From: Mesorhizobium sp. L-8-3 | GTDB lineage: Bacteria; Pseudomonadota; Alphaproteobacteria; Rhizobiales; Rhizobiaceae | Direction: 5' to 3' | Length of the DNA: 64,000 nt | Assembly (NCBI RefSeq): GCF_016756615.1 | Contig: NZ_AP023262.1 | Span: 5,581,501 to 5,645,500, forward strand | Shown: positions 1 through 8,095 of the stretch, in pieces | Layout: each line of letters begins with the position of its first letter | Numbering within the stretch: the stretch's first letter is position 1 | The notes under the pieces: model-generated | The model's input: the letters and a program-made list of their open reading frames with translations, nothing else | What the model was told of the DNA's origin: nothing | The model's database searches: none | Program-made: the position numbers and the translations under genes

Positions 1-440
1 GGCAGCCGCGCATCAAGTACGCAGGCACCTACGGTGACGAATGGAGAAAGACGCGCGATCCCCTGCTGCCCACCAATTTCAGTCGCCTTTACTATCAATG
101 CGCACCGGCGGACCAGCAAACGAAGGCACCGCTGATGGGTTACGAGGATGTAAGGTTGGGCAATTTCACGCGAGACGGTTTCCTGCAGTTCCTGTTGCCG
201 CGCATCACCTTCGACGTCACCACACACTTTTATGACTTGCCCAACCGCCAGCACGGCCAAGCTACGATCCACACACTCCGGCTGAGACCCGACGAACGCC
301 AGTTTAGCATTACCTGGATGTCGAGCCTGCCAGTGCCCTACGACGAGGAGAAGCTCAGAACCACGACGATACGCCTGCGTCGGCGGACCGGTGTTTCGCC
401 TGCCGTCAGCCGCACCGGTGTCTGGACAGGTCCCGAATAA
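1..440 (+). CDS. DUF2169 domain protein, C-terminal part (T6SS effector-associated)
   Basis: This is the 3' end of a gene that begins before the window; the reading frame is open from base 3 to the TAA at 438-440. The visible 145 residues include GTYGDEWRKTRDPLLP near the start, then LPRITFDVTTHF. These are typical of the C-terminal part of DUF2169 proteins, which accompany PAAR/VgrG effector genes in T6SS loci and are thought to act as adaptors or chaperones. The stop codon overlaps the start of the ketosynthase-like gene, so the two are translationally coupled in one effector operon. The family call rests on motif recognition; the N-terminal half cannot be seen. Confidence 0.8.
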   Translation, partial: QPRIKYAGTYGDEWRKTRDPLLPTNFSRLYYQCAPADQQTKAPLMGYEDVRLGNFTRDGFLQFLLPRITFDVTTHFYDLPNRQHGQATIHTLRLRPDERQFSITWMSSLPVPYDEEKLRTTTIRLRRRTGVSPAVSRTGVWTGPE

Positions 441-1495
441 TGGCCAGCGGCAGCACCGTCGTGGTGATCGGCGTAGGCGCACGCACGCCGCTCGGATTCT
501 CTGTCGCCGCCAGCGCGGCAGCCGTGCGCGCCGGAATATCGGCGATTCAGGATCATCCCTACATGGTCGACCGTTTTGGCGCACTGATGAGGATCGCACC
601 CGATCCAGGTATCGACGGCAGTGTTCTTGGGCCTGAACGCGCCGTGCAAATTGCCGTTGCACCGGCCCTCGACGCGCTTGCGCCGATGCTGGGAGTTGGA
701 CCGACTGCGCCGGTGTCGCTGATCGTCTCCACGGGCGAACCGAGGCCAGGACAGGAGGGCGAGTTCTCAGCCAGCGTCTACGCGCAATTGCGTACTCGAC
801 TGTCGAACGACCTGGTCCTCGAAGGAGGGGGTGTAAACGCCGGCGGTCACGCCGGCGGGCTGCTCGCCATCCATCATGCCTGCAAGCTTCTCAAAGAGGG
901 CAAAGCCAAGTTCTGCCTGGCGGGCGGCATCGATACCTATCTCGAGCCCGAAACCCTGGAGTGGCTCGACGAGAATGGCCAGTTGCATTCCGAAGGGAAC
1001 GTCTACGGCTTCTGTCCGGGAGAGGCCGCCGGATTTTGTCTCATGACGCGACTGGAGACAGCCCGAAACCTTGGAATCACACCGCTGCTGCAGGTCGTGG
1101 GCACTTCGCTGGCGAAGGAGGAGCATCGGATCAAGACCCGGACGGTCTGCCTCGGCGAAGGACTGAGCGCTGCTTTCCAGCTTCTTTTCGAGAACGCGCC
1201 ACCCGATTCAGTCGACCGTATCATTTGCGACATGAATGGCGAACGCTACCGTGGCAACGAGTACGGATTTGCAGTGTTGCGCAATCCCGGCCGTTTCAAG
1301 GACGCAGCCGATTTCGAGACGCCCGCCGATTGCTGGGGTGATGTTGGCGCGGCATCCGGGCCCCTTTATGTGGGCCTCGTAACGGAAGCGGAAGCTCGCG
1401 GCTACCGAAAGGGGCCACTCACGCTTATCTGGGCGAGTTCGGAGAACGGCGCCCGCGCCGCTGCCTTGCTCGGTGGGTTCACGGAGAGACGCTGA
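440..1495 (+). CDS. Ketosynthase-like (thiolase-fold) protein of the T6SS effector operon
   Basis: The 351-residue protein has the overall layout of a beta-ketoacyl synthase, including an LAGGID strand around residue 158 and a GSTVVVIGVGARTPLG opening. The usual catalytic Cys of the ACSSG-type nucleophile elbow is not there: the equivalent stretch reads VNAGGHAGGLLAIHHA. The HGTGT-type histidine region reads CDMNGERYRGNEYG. It is therefore probably not a working condensing enzyme and may act as a structural adaptor for effector loading. It overlaps the DUF2169 gene upstream and the PAAR gene downstream (ATGA), in an order seen in T6SS effector operons. The family call is firm; the role is inferred. 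Confidence 0.8.
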   Translation: MASGSTVVVIGVGARTPLGFSVAASAAAVRAGISAIQDHPYMVDRFGALMRIAPDPGIDGSVLGPERAVQIAVAPALDALAPMLGVGPTAPVSLIVSTGEPRPGQEGEFSASVYAQLRTRLSNDLVLEGGGVNAGGHAGGLLAIHHACKLLKEGKAKFCLAGGIDTYLEPETLEWLDENGQLHSEGNVYGFCPGEAAGFCLMTRLETARNLGITPLLQVVGTSLAKEEHRIKTRTVCLGEGLSAAFQLLFENAPPDSVDRIICDMNGERYRGNEYGFAVLRNPGRFKDAADFETPADCWGDVGAASGPLYVGLVTEAEARGYRKGPLTLIWASSENGARAAALLGGFTERR

Positions 1496-2415
1496 TGCCC
1501 ACCCACATCACCGTCAACGGCCTCGGCCTGACGCATAAATCATCAACGGGGTTCTCGAAGGCGACCATTCCGGACGTGTGCAAAACGCCCACGCCGGGCG
1601 GGCCGGTGCCGATGCCCTATCCCAATTTTGCCCTCAGCGGAACGTTGACGAACGGCACGACGACAGTCTTCGCCAAGGGCGGCAAGATGATCGCCATCAA
1701 GGGTTCCCAGTACTCCACCTCGACGGGCGACGAGCCGGGGACCGTGGGCGGTGTCAAATCGAACACCTTCAAGCAGGCGACCGACTGGATCACCTATTCC
1801 TTCGACGTCAAGATGGATGGCAAGAATGCCTGTCGAGACACCGACAAGAAATTCCACAACAACAAGAATACTGTCGATCTCATGGGGAACGTCAACCCAA
1901 ATAGTCCAGGACGGCCAAATATCCTCACGATACCTTGCGACAACGCGCCAGAAAAACCTTCGCCTGGTCGCCACAAATTTACGGACTGCGAGAAAGAGGA
2001 GATTTGTGCAAAGATCGCAGATATCAACAAGGAAATGAAAGGTACCTTACGCAGCGCGATAACCAGCTACGACAGCTTGAGAGAACAAGGAAATGCAAGG
2101 GCGGCCCAATTGAGAGGCATGGCCATGCGGGAAAGCAACAATCCCGAACTGCAGGCGCTGAACCAGAAAGGGTTCAAGCATCTCTCCAAGAAGTGCCAAA
2201 AGGAGTTGCAGGACAAGGCCAGCAACAGCAAGCCTCCTTACAAAGGATTCAGCGTAGATCATGTCAAAGAGATTCAATTCTGCGGCCATCCGACCGATCT
2301 GAACAATCTCAGGTGGATGTCGCGCCGACCGAACCGATGGATCGGTGGCCAACTCAACCAGCTCGTGACGAGCGGCCCCAAGAAGCACACCGGTGTCAAG
2401 GGCGACTGCTGTTGA
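1495..2415 (+). CDS. PAAR-like (DUF4150) T6SS effector with C-terminal HNH-type nuclease domain
   Basis: Residues 1 to about 130 match the DUF4150 PAAR-like fold that sharpens the VgrG spike: a PMPYPN motif, a GTVGGV loop and the ending NTVDLMGNV. A linker and helical stretch follow. The last 60 residues carry SVDHVKEIQFCG, then DLNNLRW and NRWIGGQL, the pattern of HNH/endonuclease VII-like polymorphic toxin tips (catalytic D-H pair and downstream Asn). The protein is probably a DNA-degrading effector delivered on the spike. The next gene is an SMI1/KNR4 protein, a common immunity family for nuclease toxins, 18 bases downstream. The PAAR call is strong; the nuclease assignment is from motif only. 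Confidence 0.83.
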   Translation: MPTHITVNGLGLTHKSSTGFSKATIPDVCKTPTPGGPVPMPYPNFALSGTLTNGTTTVFAKGGKMIAIKGSQYSTSTGDEPGTVGGVKSNTFKQATDWITYSFDVKMDGKNACRDTDKKFHNNKNTVDLMGNVNPNSPGRPNILTIPCDNAPEKPSPGRHKFTDCEKEEICAKIADINKEMKGTLRSAITSYDSLREQGNARAAQLRGMAMRESNNPELQALNQKGFKHLSKKCQKELQDKASNSKPPYKGFSVDHVKEIQFCGHPTDLNNLRWMSRRPNRWIGGQLNQLVTSGPKKHTGVKGDCC

Positions 2416-2433
2416 TCCTGGAGGACCACAAAT

Positions 2434-2985
2434 ATGAAAGAATCGCTGCCACTCCCGCGACTTGTCGAACAGTTGGCGCAGGCGCTGCGCACCTACGACA
2501 AACTCGCTTTCGACGAAGAATATGACCATGAACTCGGCGAGCCCGCTTCGCGGCAGCAACTCGCCCGGCTCGAACGAAAGCTGAGCAAGCCGCTGCCGCC
2601 GAGCTATCGGGCCTTTCTCGAACTCCACAATGGCTGGGTGAACTTCGCAGGCGACGCCAAGTTGCTCGCGGTCGAAGACCACGACGATGAATGGGTCGAG
2701 GACGTCCTCGCCGACCTGCAGGAAGTATTTTCCGATCTGGACCAGGAGAACCCTTTTGAGAACGGCGCCCTCCCTGTGATGCTCGGCGAGGACTCCAGGC
2801 AGGCAGTATATCTGGATCCACAAACCCTGCGCGCGGATGGTGAAATGGATGTCGTCGTGCTTGACATCAACAAGGAAGAACGGCGGCTTCCGGACTTCAC
2901 GTCGTTCCTGATGTACAAGCTTGGCCTGCTCCGTGAGATGATCGACAATCAGACGAGGGGCATCGACGACAGGGAGTCGGACTAG
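2434..2985 (+). CDS. SMI1/KNR4 family immunity protein
   Basis: This is a 183-residue acidic cytoplasmic protein. It shows the SMI1/KNR4 signature LPPSYRAFLELHNGW around residues 51-65, preceded by an ARLERKL helix and followed by conserved acidic strands. Members of this superfamily neutralise polymorphic toxins, often nucleases. It lies directly after the PAAR-HNH effector gene and is immediately followed (TAG then ATG) by the DUF3396 gene, so it is the obvious candidate to protect the producing cell from that effector. The specific pairing is inferred from position. Confidence 0.85.
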   Translation: MKESLPLPRLVEQLAQALRTYDKLAFDEEYDHELGEPASRQQLARLERKLSKPLPPSYRAFLELHNGWVNFAGDAKLLAVEDHDDEWVEDVLADLQEVFSDLDQENPFENGALPVMLGEDSRQAVYLDPQTLRADGEMDVVVLDINKEERRLPDFTSFLMYKLGLLREMIDNQTRGIDDRESD

Positions 2986-3954
2986 ATGCGCGTTCCGCCC
3001 CTGCCGCCGGCACTCGCCCAACCCGTAGTCATCGATGGGCAGGTCGTCTTGAAGGTCATGCTGGACCTGACGATCTATCTCCAGGGTCCGACCGAGGAGG
3101 AATTCGAGTTTCTGCTCGATCTTTATGAGGCGGCGTGCCCTACCGACAGGTTGATCAAATTCAAGATAGCGGAACTCCCGATATGGTCGTACATCGCCGC
3201 TCCAAGGCTGACGATGCAGGGGCGGAGCGCCGCGACAGCGAGAATCCGCCGGCCCTACTTCGAGCCGTCCCGCGAGCGCATTCGGCAAGGGCGGGCTTTC
3301 GAAGCTCAATATTGGGATGGTCTGGAAATCGATGAGCCCTCCGGAAGCTGGAGCCTCAACTGTCAGCGCGCGCACTGGCGGTCCGAAGGCCTGTTCGCCT
3401 TCGCACGCGTGCTTGTACCGCTGGAAACCGACCCGGATCTGCTGGTGAGGATGGCTCTTGCCGTTGCCGACAATGTTGCCCTGCATTCGGGCCATGGCGG
3501 CCTCGTCTTTGTTTATGAACCCAACTTCCTGGAGGACGCCTTTGACGCGATCTATGCGCGAGCGCGGCGCTTCTGGGGCGTGGATATTGAGCACATGAAC
3601 GGCACGCTGCGCCTGATAAGGAAGGGCATCAAGGCGGTGAACTGGATCACCATAGTGGGCCGCGAGTTTCGATCGGCCCCCGGAGTCCGGGAGATACTGG
3701 TCCGCCTGGCCGACACGCCGGCCGTGACAGTCGCCCACCGAACCCATGCTTCGGTGTTCATTGCCGGCCCTCGACCGGTACCTGGTGACCAGCACCGGCC
3801 GGACTCCAGTCTCGACCCGTATTATGCGATCGCAAACGCCCTTGGGCCCCTCTTTCTTGACCACCATCCGGACTTCCCGGGAGATCGGTTCCTGACCAAC
3901 GGGAATACGGTCGGTTGGATTCGCAGGTTCATCGACCCAACGGCCTGGCGATGA
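2986..3954 (+). CDS. DUF3396 / type VI immunity-family protein
   Basis: The 322-residue protein has the DUF3396 hallmarks: SGHGGLVFVYEP around residues 168-179, FWGVDIEHM near 197 and RKGIKAVNWITIVG near 212. This family is found beside T6SS effectors and is annotated as type VI immunity family. No signal peptide or membrane segment is visible. It starts at the base after the SMI1/KNR4 stop codon and is the last gene of the operon, meeting the convergent vgrG operon about 80 bases later. It may be a second immunity protein for the same effector or a leftover from a replaced one. Confidence 0.82.
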   Translation: MRVPPLPPALAQPVVIDGQVVLKVMLDLTIYLQGPTEEEFEFLLDLYEAACPTDRLIKFKIAELPIWSYIAAPRLTMQGRSAATARIRRPYFEPSRERIRQGRAFEAQYWDGLEIDEPSGSWSLNCQRAHWRSEGLFAFARVLVPLETDPDLLVRMALAVADNVALHSGHGGLVFVYEPNFLEDAFDAIYARARRFWGVDIEHMNGTLRLIRKGIKAVNWITIVGREFRSAPGVREILVRLADTPAVTVAHRTHASVFIAGPRPVPGDQHRPDSSLDPYYAIANALGPLFLDHHPDFPGDRFLTNGNTVGWIRRFIDPTAWR

Positions 3955-4032
3955 GCGGAGCACCCCACGACCAGATCGCCTCGCCGCCTTGTCGATTTTC
4001 TGACTTGGCCACCGGCGAGGTCAAATGCCAAG

Positions 4033-5112
4033 TCAGAGCAATCCTCGCGTCTTTGCCCATTCCTTTACCAGATCGGCGACCGGCAAGTAGGGAGGGTCAT
4101 CGTCGAAGTGATCCGCAAATGGCTGGCCAAGCAGCGACGTCTCGACCGAGAAAAGTTGGCTATCTTCACGGGCTTGGGGAAACAGTTCGAGAAATGCAGT
4201 TCCTGCCGCTTCCGCCAATGCTGGATTGCGCATCTGGTGGATTAGCCAGTGCAGGATTGTCCTGTCAGCCAGCATCCCTGCTCCCCGCACAGCGAGCGGG
4301 GCCGTTTCGGGCGACTTCAAAAGCTCGCCTAGCCAGACGCGCACATCCTTTTCAGGGCCGCCCTCAACGATCGAACGGAGCGCCGAGATCGACTCCGGCC
4401 TGCCGCTGACCGCAACCTTCTTCAGCGCTGCGGTAGCAGCAGGATCGGCGCCGAGTTGAGCCAGAGCCATTGCCGCTCGGGCTCGCGCCATCTCGTCCTG
4501 ATCATGCAGTCCCAGCCGCAGGGCATCGACAAGGTCGCGGCGCTTCAGCACGCCGGCTAGCCGATACGCCGAAGATCGCACCCTCGCGTCCGTGTCGCGC
4601 ACGAGGCGGGCGAGATGCGTATTCGGATCGACCTGATGCGACGCGCAGGCTGAGACGGCCAGGAAGCGTTCAAGGGCGTCGGCCGAGGTGATCCATTCGC
4701 GAACCAGTTGCCCGATGGCCTTCGCCGGGAGCCAGGAAAGTGCGCCGGTCAGTCCCGTGGCGTCCTGCGACTGGCGAGCAAGGCGGAGCGCCTGCGCAAT
4801 GCGCGTCGCATCCCGCCGTTCGATCGCGAAAAAGGAGAAAACGAAAAGCTCGCCCTTCTCCGGATAGTCCTCGTACTGTTCCTGAATGAAGGGCCAAGCC
4901 GCCTCGCCGGCAATGCGCAGGCCATCGAGGTTAGCCTCGAGGCGTCTGTCGATCCCGGCAATTACGTTCGAATCCGCTGAGCCAGCCGCCATCAGAGTGT
5001 CCCGTTGCGCCCAAAGGAAGGCGGCTTGCTCGACGTGCTGCTTCACGACGAAGGGCACGAGGGGCGGCTGCGGCCCCGCAGGCGGCCGATGTTGTGGCGT
5101 CACGGCCGCCAT
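4033..5112 (-). CDS. TIGR02270-family T6SS-associated HEAT-like repeat protein
   Basis: The ATG at 5112 overlaps the stop of the DUF6484 gene (TGATG), giving a 359-residue product; an upstream in-frame start would put extra residues inside the neighbour. From about residue 130 the protein consists of short helical repeats with the phasing of HEAT/PBS-lyase repeats (for example HLARLVRDTDARVRSSAYR, then ARARAAMALAQLG). This matches the TIGR02270 family found next to vgrG in Imp-type T6SS loci. Its function is not established; a scaffold or effector-recruitment role is a guess. It is the last gene of the vgrG operon. Confidence 0.78.
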   Translation of the reverse strand: MAAVTPQHRPPAGPQPPLVPFVVKQHVEQAAFLWAQRDTLMAAGSADSNVIAGIDRRLEANLDGLRIAGEAAWPFIQEQYEDYPEKGELFVFSFFAIERRDATRIAQALRLARQSQDATGLTGALSWLPAKAIGQLVREWITSADALERFLAVSACASHQVDPNTHLARLVRDTDARVRSSAYRLAGVLKRRDLVDALRLGLHDQDEMARARAAMALAQLGADPAATAALKKVAVSGRPESISALRSIVEGGPEKDVRVWLGELLKSPETAPLAVRGAGMLADRTILHWLIHQMRNPALAEAAGTAFLELFPQAREDSQLFSVETSLLGQPFADHFDDDPPYLPVADLVKEWAKTRGLL

Positions 5113-5534
5113 CAGTTCAAATCGATCGAACCGCCGCGGATGCGGTTGGCGGCGCTGGCATGGCTGGTAACGTAGGTACCGCGAATGGTGATACGGCCGT
5201 CTTTCTCCATGATGATCGTCGACTTCCCGCATCTGAATTCGATGCGCTCCTCGCCGGTGATCTTCACTCTTTCGCCGTCGCGAACAACCTGGGGCGGCAA
5301 CTTGCGAGTGGGCTCGACGATGCGCCCGACGATCAAGGGGCGGCCTGGATCACCTTCCTGGAAAAGCAGCGCGACCTCGGCGCCGATCATTTCCGATGTC
5401 AGTTCCGTCAGGCTGCGTGCCGGCACCGCCGTCTCTTGCGGGTTCCCGGGAAAGACAACGAGCGGGGCATCCTCGCCGAATCCCAGGAAGACTCCTATCA
5501 CGACGCCGTCGATCCGCTCGTGAACGCTGCCCAT
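5112..5534 (-). CDS. DUF6484 domain protein (VgrG-operon, spike-like)
   Basis: The protein is about 140 residues. ATG at 5534 is chosen because AGGTG sits six bases upstream; a GTG three codons earlier (5543) is also possible. Residues 10-75 (DGVVIGVFLG, LLFQEGDPGRPLIVGRI) match the DUF6484 domain, which resembles the OB/gp5 part of VgrG. The C-terminal half (EERIEFRCGKSTIIMEKDG) resembles the repeating beta-prism strands of VgrG tips. It lies between vgrG and the TIGR02270 gene with almost no spacing, so it probably works with the same spike. Confidence 0.8.
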   Translation of the reverse strand: MGSVHERIDGVVIGVFLGFGEDAPLVVFPGNPQETAVPARSLTELTSEMIGAEVALLFQEGDPGRPLIVGRIVEPTRKLPPQVVRDGERVKITGEERIEFRCGKSTIIMEKDGRITIRGTYVTSHASAANRIRGGSIDLN

Positions 5535-5544
5535 GGCCGTCACC

Positions 5545-7872
5545 TCAGTTCTCGCTGATCTTCGAACCCTTCATCACAATGTCGCTCGAAGCCTTGATGC
5601 TGATCTTGCCTGAAGCCTTTACGGAAATGTCCTTGCCCTCGATCGCAATCGAGCCGTCCTTCTTCATCATCAGCTTCGCCGATCCGGTCTTGATGAGGAT
5701 CGAGTCTCCCGCATCGATGACCAGATTCTTGCCGACCTTGATCGAACTGTCCTGCGCGATCTGAATGCCGCTTCCCTTGCCGATCTTGAGCGAATGCGCG
5801 CCGCTTATGTCGGTCGAGTCATCTGCACCGATCTTTGCGCTGCGCGCCGCACCGATATCGCTGCTCAGGGCACTACCGACCTTGAAGGACTGATTGGCCC
5901 CGATCTGCACGCTCTGGTTCGCCCCGATGTCCCAGCTGTCGCTCGCGCCGATGTCATGGCTCTGATTGATGCCGACGCTCACCGAGCGCGTCGCGCCGAT
6001 CGTGTTTATCTGCGCCGCCCCCACGCTTCGGGTCTCGGCCGCCCCGACCGTATCGATCCGCGCCGCGCCCACGGTGATCGTCTGGACGAGGCCCACGGTC
6101 TGGGTGTGGTTGGACCCGATCGTCTCAGTGGAGTTTGAGCCGATGCCGATCGTCTCGTCGACCCCCACCGTCAGCGACCGGTTGGCGCCCACCGTCTCCG
6201 TGTCGTTCGAGCCGATATTGGTCGTCTGGTCGACGCCGATCTTCACGGTCTTGTTGTTGCCGACGTCCTCGTCGAGATCGACGCCGACCGAATGCTTGGC
6301 GTTGTTGTCGATGCGGTCGGACTGGTCGTGCTGCACCAGTTTGGTGCGATCGTTCTTGATCAGAAGGTTGTGGTCCTTCTGCGCCTGGAAATTGACCAGT
6401 TCGGAACCGGCCTTGTCCTCGAACATCAGCTCGTTGTATCCGCCGCCGCCCTTCGAGGAGTTCGATTTCCAGCCCGATTGGGTTGCGCTTCCGGGCAGTC
6501 CGTAGGGTGGCATCTGCGAGGCATTGTAGACGCGGCCAGTGATGATCGGCAGATCAGGATCGCCCTCGATGAAGTCGACGACCACCTCCTGGCCGATGCG
6601 CGGAATCTGGATGAAGCCCCAGCCGCTGCCGGCCCAACTCTGCGAAACCCGTACGAAGCAGGAGCTGTCCTGATCCTTCTTGCCTTCGCGGTCCCAATGA
6701 AACTGGACCTTCACCCTGGCATATTCGTCGGTGAAGATTTCCTCGCCCGAGGGACCCACCACGGTCGCCGTCTGCGGGCCGCGCATGACGGGCCGCCGCG
6801 TGATGCGCGGTGGCCGGTAGGGCAATGAGGTCGGCGCCACCTCCATGGTCACGCGGAAGTTCTCGGCTTCCGTTTCGACGCCGCTGCGGAAGCCGGGATC
6901 GAACAGCCGGTATTCGGCGCTGACCACCAGATATTCCTGGTTCTGGTCTTCGCGCGGAAAGCCTTCGAGTTTGAAGGTTGAGCCCGAGGCCAGGCCACGC
7001 ACGGTGCCGGCGGCCCGAACGCGCCGGTGCACGGCCTGGATCTCCTCGCGCCGGATCGCCGCGATCGCGTCGCCGCGCCCGACATCGAGATGAGCGCCCG
7101 GCTGGCGATAGTGTTCGCCGGATGCCCGCTCATGGCTGAAGGCCTTCGTCGATACGGCCATCAGGTCGGCGCCCGGTTTCTTGAAGTCGTAGTCGGTATG
7201 GGCGTAGGCACCCGGCATCACGGCGCTGCCGGGTATCCAGTCGGAGATGTATTCGACGTCGCGCCTCGCCGCCCGCCCCTCCTGGTGATAGGGCACCTTC
7301 TCGTAGCCGGGCGCCGGCTTCAGCTTGCTCATGGCGTCGGTCAGGATGAGCTTGTGCTCGCCATCGCCATATTCGAAGAAGTACATGATGCCTTCGTGCT
7401 CGAGCAGGCGCTGCACGAAGTCGAGGTCGGTCTCGTCGTACTGCACGCAATAATCGCGCGCGGGGTACGATCCCTGGAGCCGCTTCTCGTATTTGGCGGG
7501 AGCGTGCTTGGAGAAAATGTCCTCGACGATCTCGACGACGCTCATCTTCTGGAAGATGCGGCAATCGGTGGTATTGCCGAGGAACCACAGCCAAGGCCTG
7601 ACCACGGCCTCGTAATAGGCCAGCCTCTCCTCGATACGCGTGAGACGGAACTCGGAGATGAGACCGCTGAACCAGCGTTTCGGATCGGATTCCCCCTCGA
7701 TCGAGACAGTGCCGCCCAGCATCTTCAGGGGGTCGACCTGCAGGTCGTTGCTCACGAAGCCGACGGTGAAGGCGAAGCAGCGGCTGATCTCGTCGCGTCC
7801 GATCAGCTGGGTGAAGGTCAAAGTCTTGGCTCCGACCGGCGTCTGGATGACTGCGGCACGATCATCTGCCAT
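5545..7872 (-). CDS. vgrG: Type VI secretion spike protein VgrG (TssI)
   Basis: The 775-residue protein has full-length VgrG architecture. Residues 1-380 are gp27-like (FTVGFVSNDLQVDPLKMLG, YCVQYDETDLDFVQRLLEHE). A gp5-like OB domain follows (RVKVQFHWDREGK, CFVRVSQSWAGSGWG, IPRIGQEVVVDFIEGDPD). The needle is a long run of 8-residue repeats of the type [IV]G-x(2)-x-[ST]-x-x (about residues 500-715). It ends at MKGSKISEN without an added effector domain, so cargo is probably carried through PAAR or DUF6484 partners. ATG at 7872 is preferred over an upstream in-frame ATG because the family start lies near MADDRAAV. Confidence 0.93.
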   Translation of the reverse strand: MADDRAAVIQTPVGAKTLTFTQLIGRDEISRCFAFTVGFVSNDLQVDPLKMLGGTVSIEGESDPKRWFSGLISEFRLTRIEERLAYYEAVVRPWLWFLGNTTDCRIFQKMSVVEIVEDIFSKHAPAKYEKRLQGSYPARDYCVQYDETDLDFVQRLLEHEGIMYFFEYGDGEHKLILTDAMSKLKPAPGYEKVPYHQEGRAARRDVEYISDWIPGSAVMPGAYAHTDYDFKKPGADLMAVSTKAFSHERASGEHYRQPGAHLDVGRGDAIAAIRREEIQAVHRRVRAAGTVRGLASGSTFKLEGFPREDQNQEYLVVSAEYRLFDPGFRSGVETEAENFRVTMEVAPTSLPYRPPRITRRPVMRGPQTATVVGPSGEEIFTDEYARVKVQFHWDREGKKDQDSSCFVRVSQSWAGSGWGFIQIPRIGQEVVVDFIEGDPDLPIITGRVYNASQMPPYGLPGSATQSGWKSNSSKGGGGYNELMFEDKAGSELVNFQAQKDHNLLIKNDRTKLVQHDQSDRIDNNAKHSVGVDLDEDVGNNKTVKIGVDQTTNIGSNDTETVGANRSLTVGVDETIGIGSNSTETIGSNHTQTVGLVQTITVGAARIDTVGAAETRSVGAAQINTIGATRSVSVGINQSHDIGASDSWDIGANQSVQIGANQSFKVGSALSSDIGAARSAKIGADDSTDISGAHSLKIGKGSGIQIAQDSSIKVGKNLVIDAGDSILIKTGSAKLMMKKDGSIAIEGKDISVKASGKISIKASSDIVMKGSKISEN

Positions 7873-8095
7873 CGGGAACGTGCCTCCGGAACGCAGGCCA
7901 ACTTTCAACGATCAAGTGTAGCACAAGTCTTGGAGACCGGCCAAAAATCACGCGCTATCTTCCTGATTGCAAATCCAATTCATCCGAAGAGGCTTGTCGG
8001 GCCGTGGTCGAGGCAGGCATGCGCCCGATCAGGATCGTCGGCCTCGGTTCACCTGCGTTGGCATAGCCGTCCTCGCTTCGCAGCTTTCCCGATGC

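Noticed and set aside
2047..3963. 638-codon minus-strand open frame
   Set aside because: It lies opposite the recognised PAAR, SMI1 and DUF3396 genes and its product has no domain-like features.
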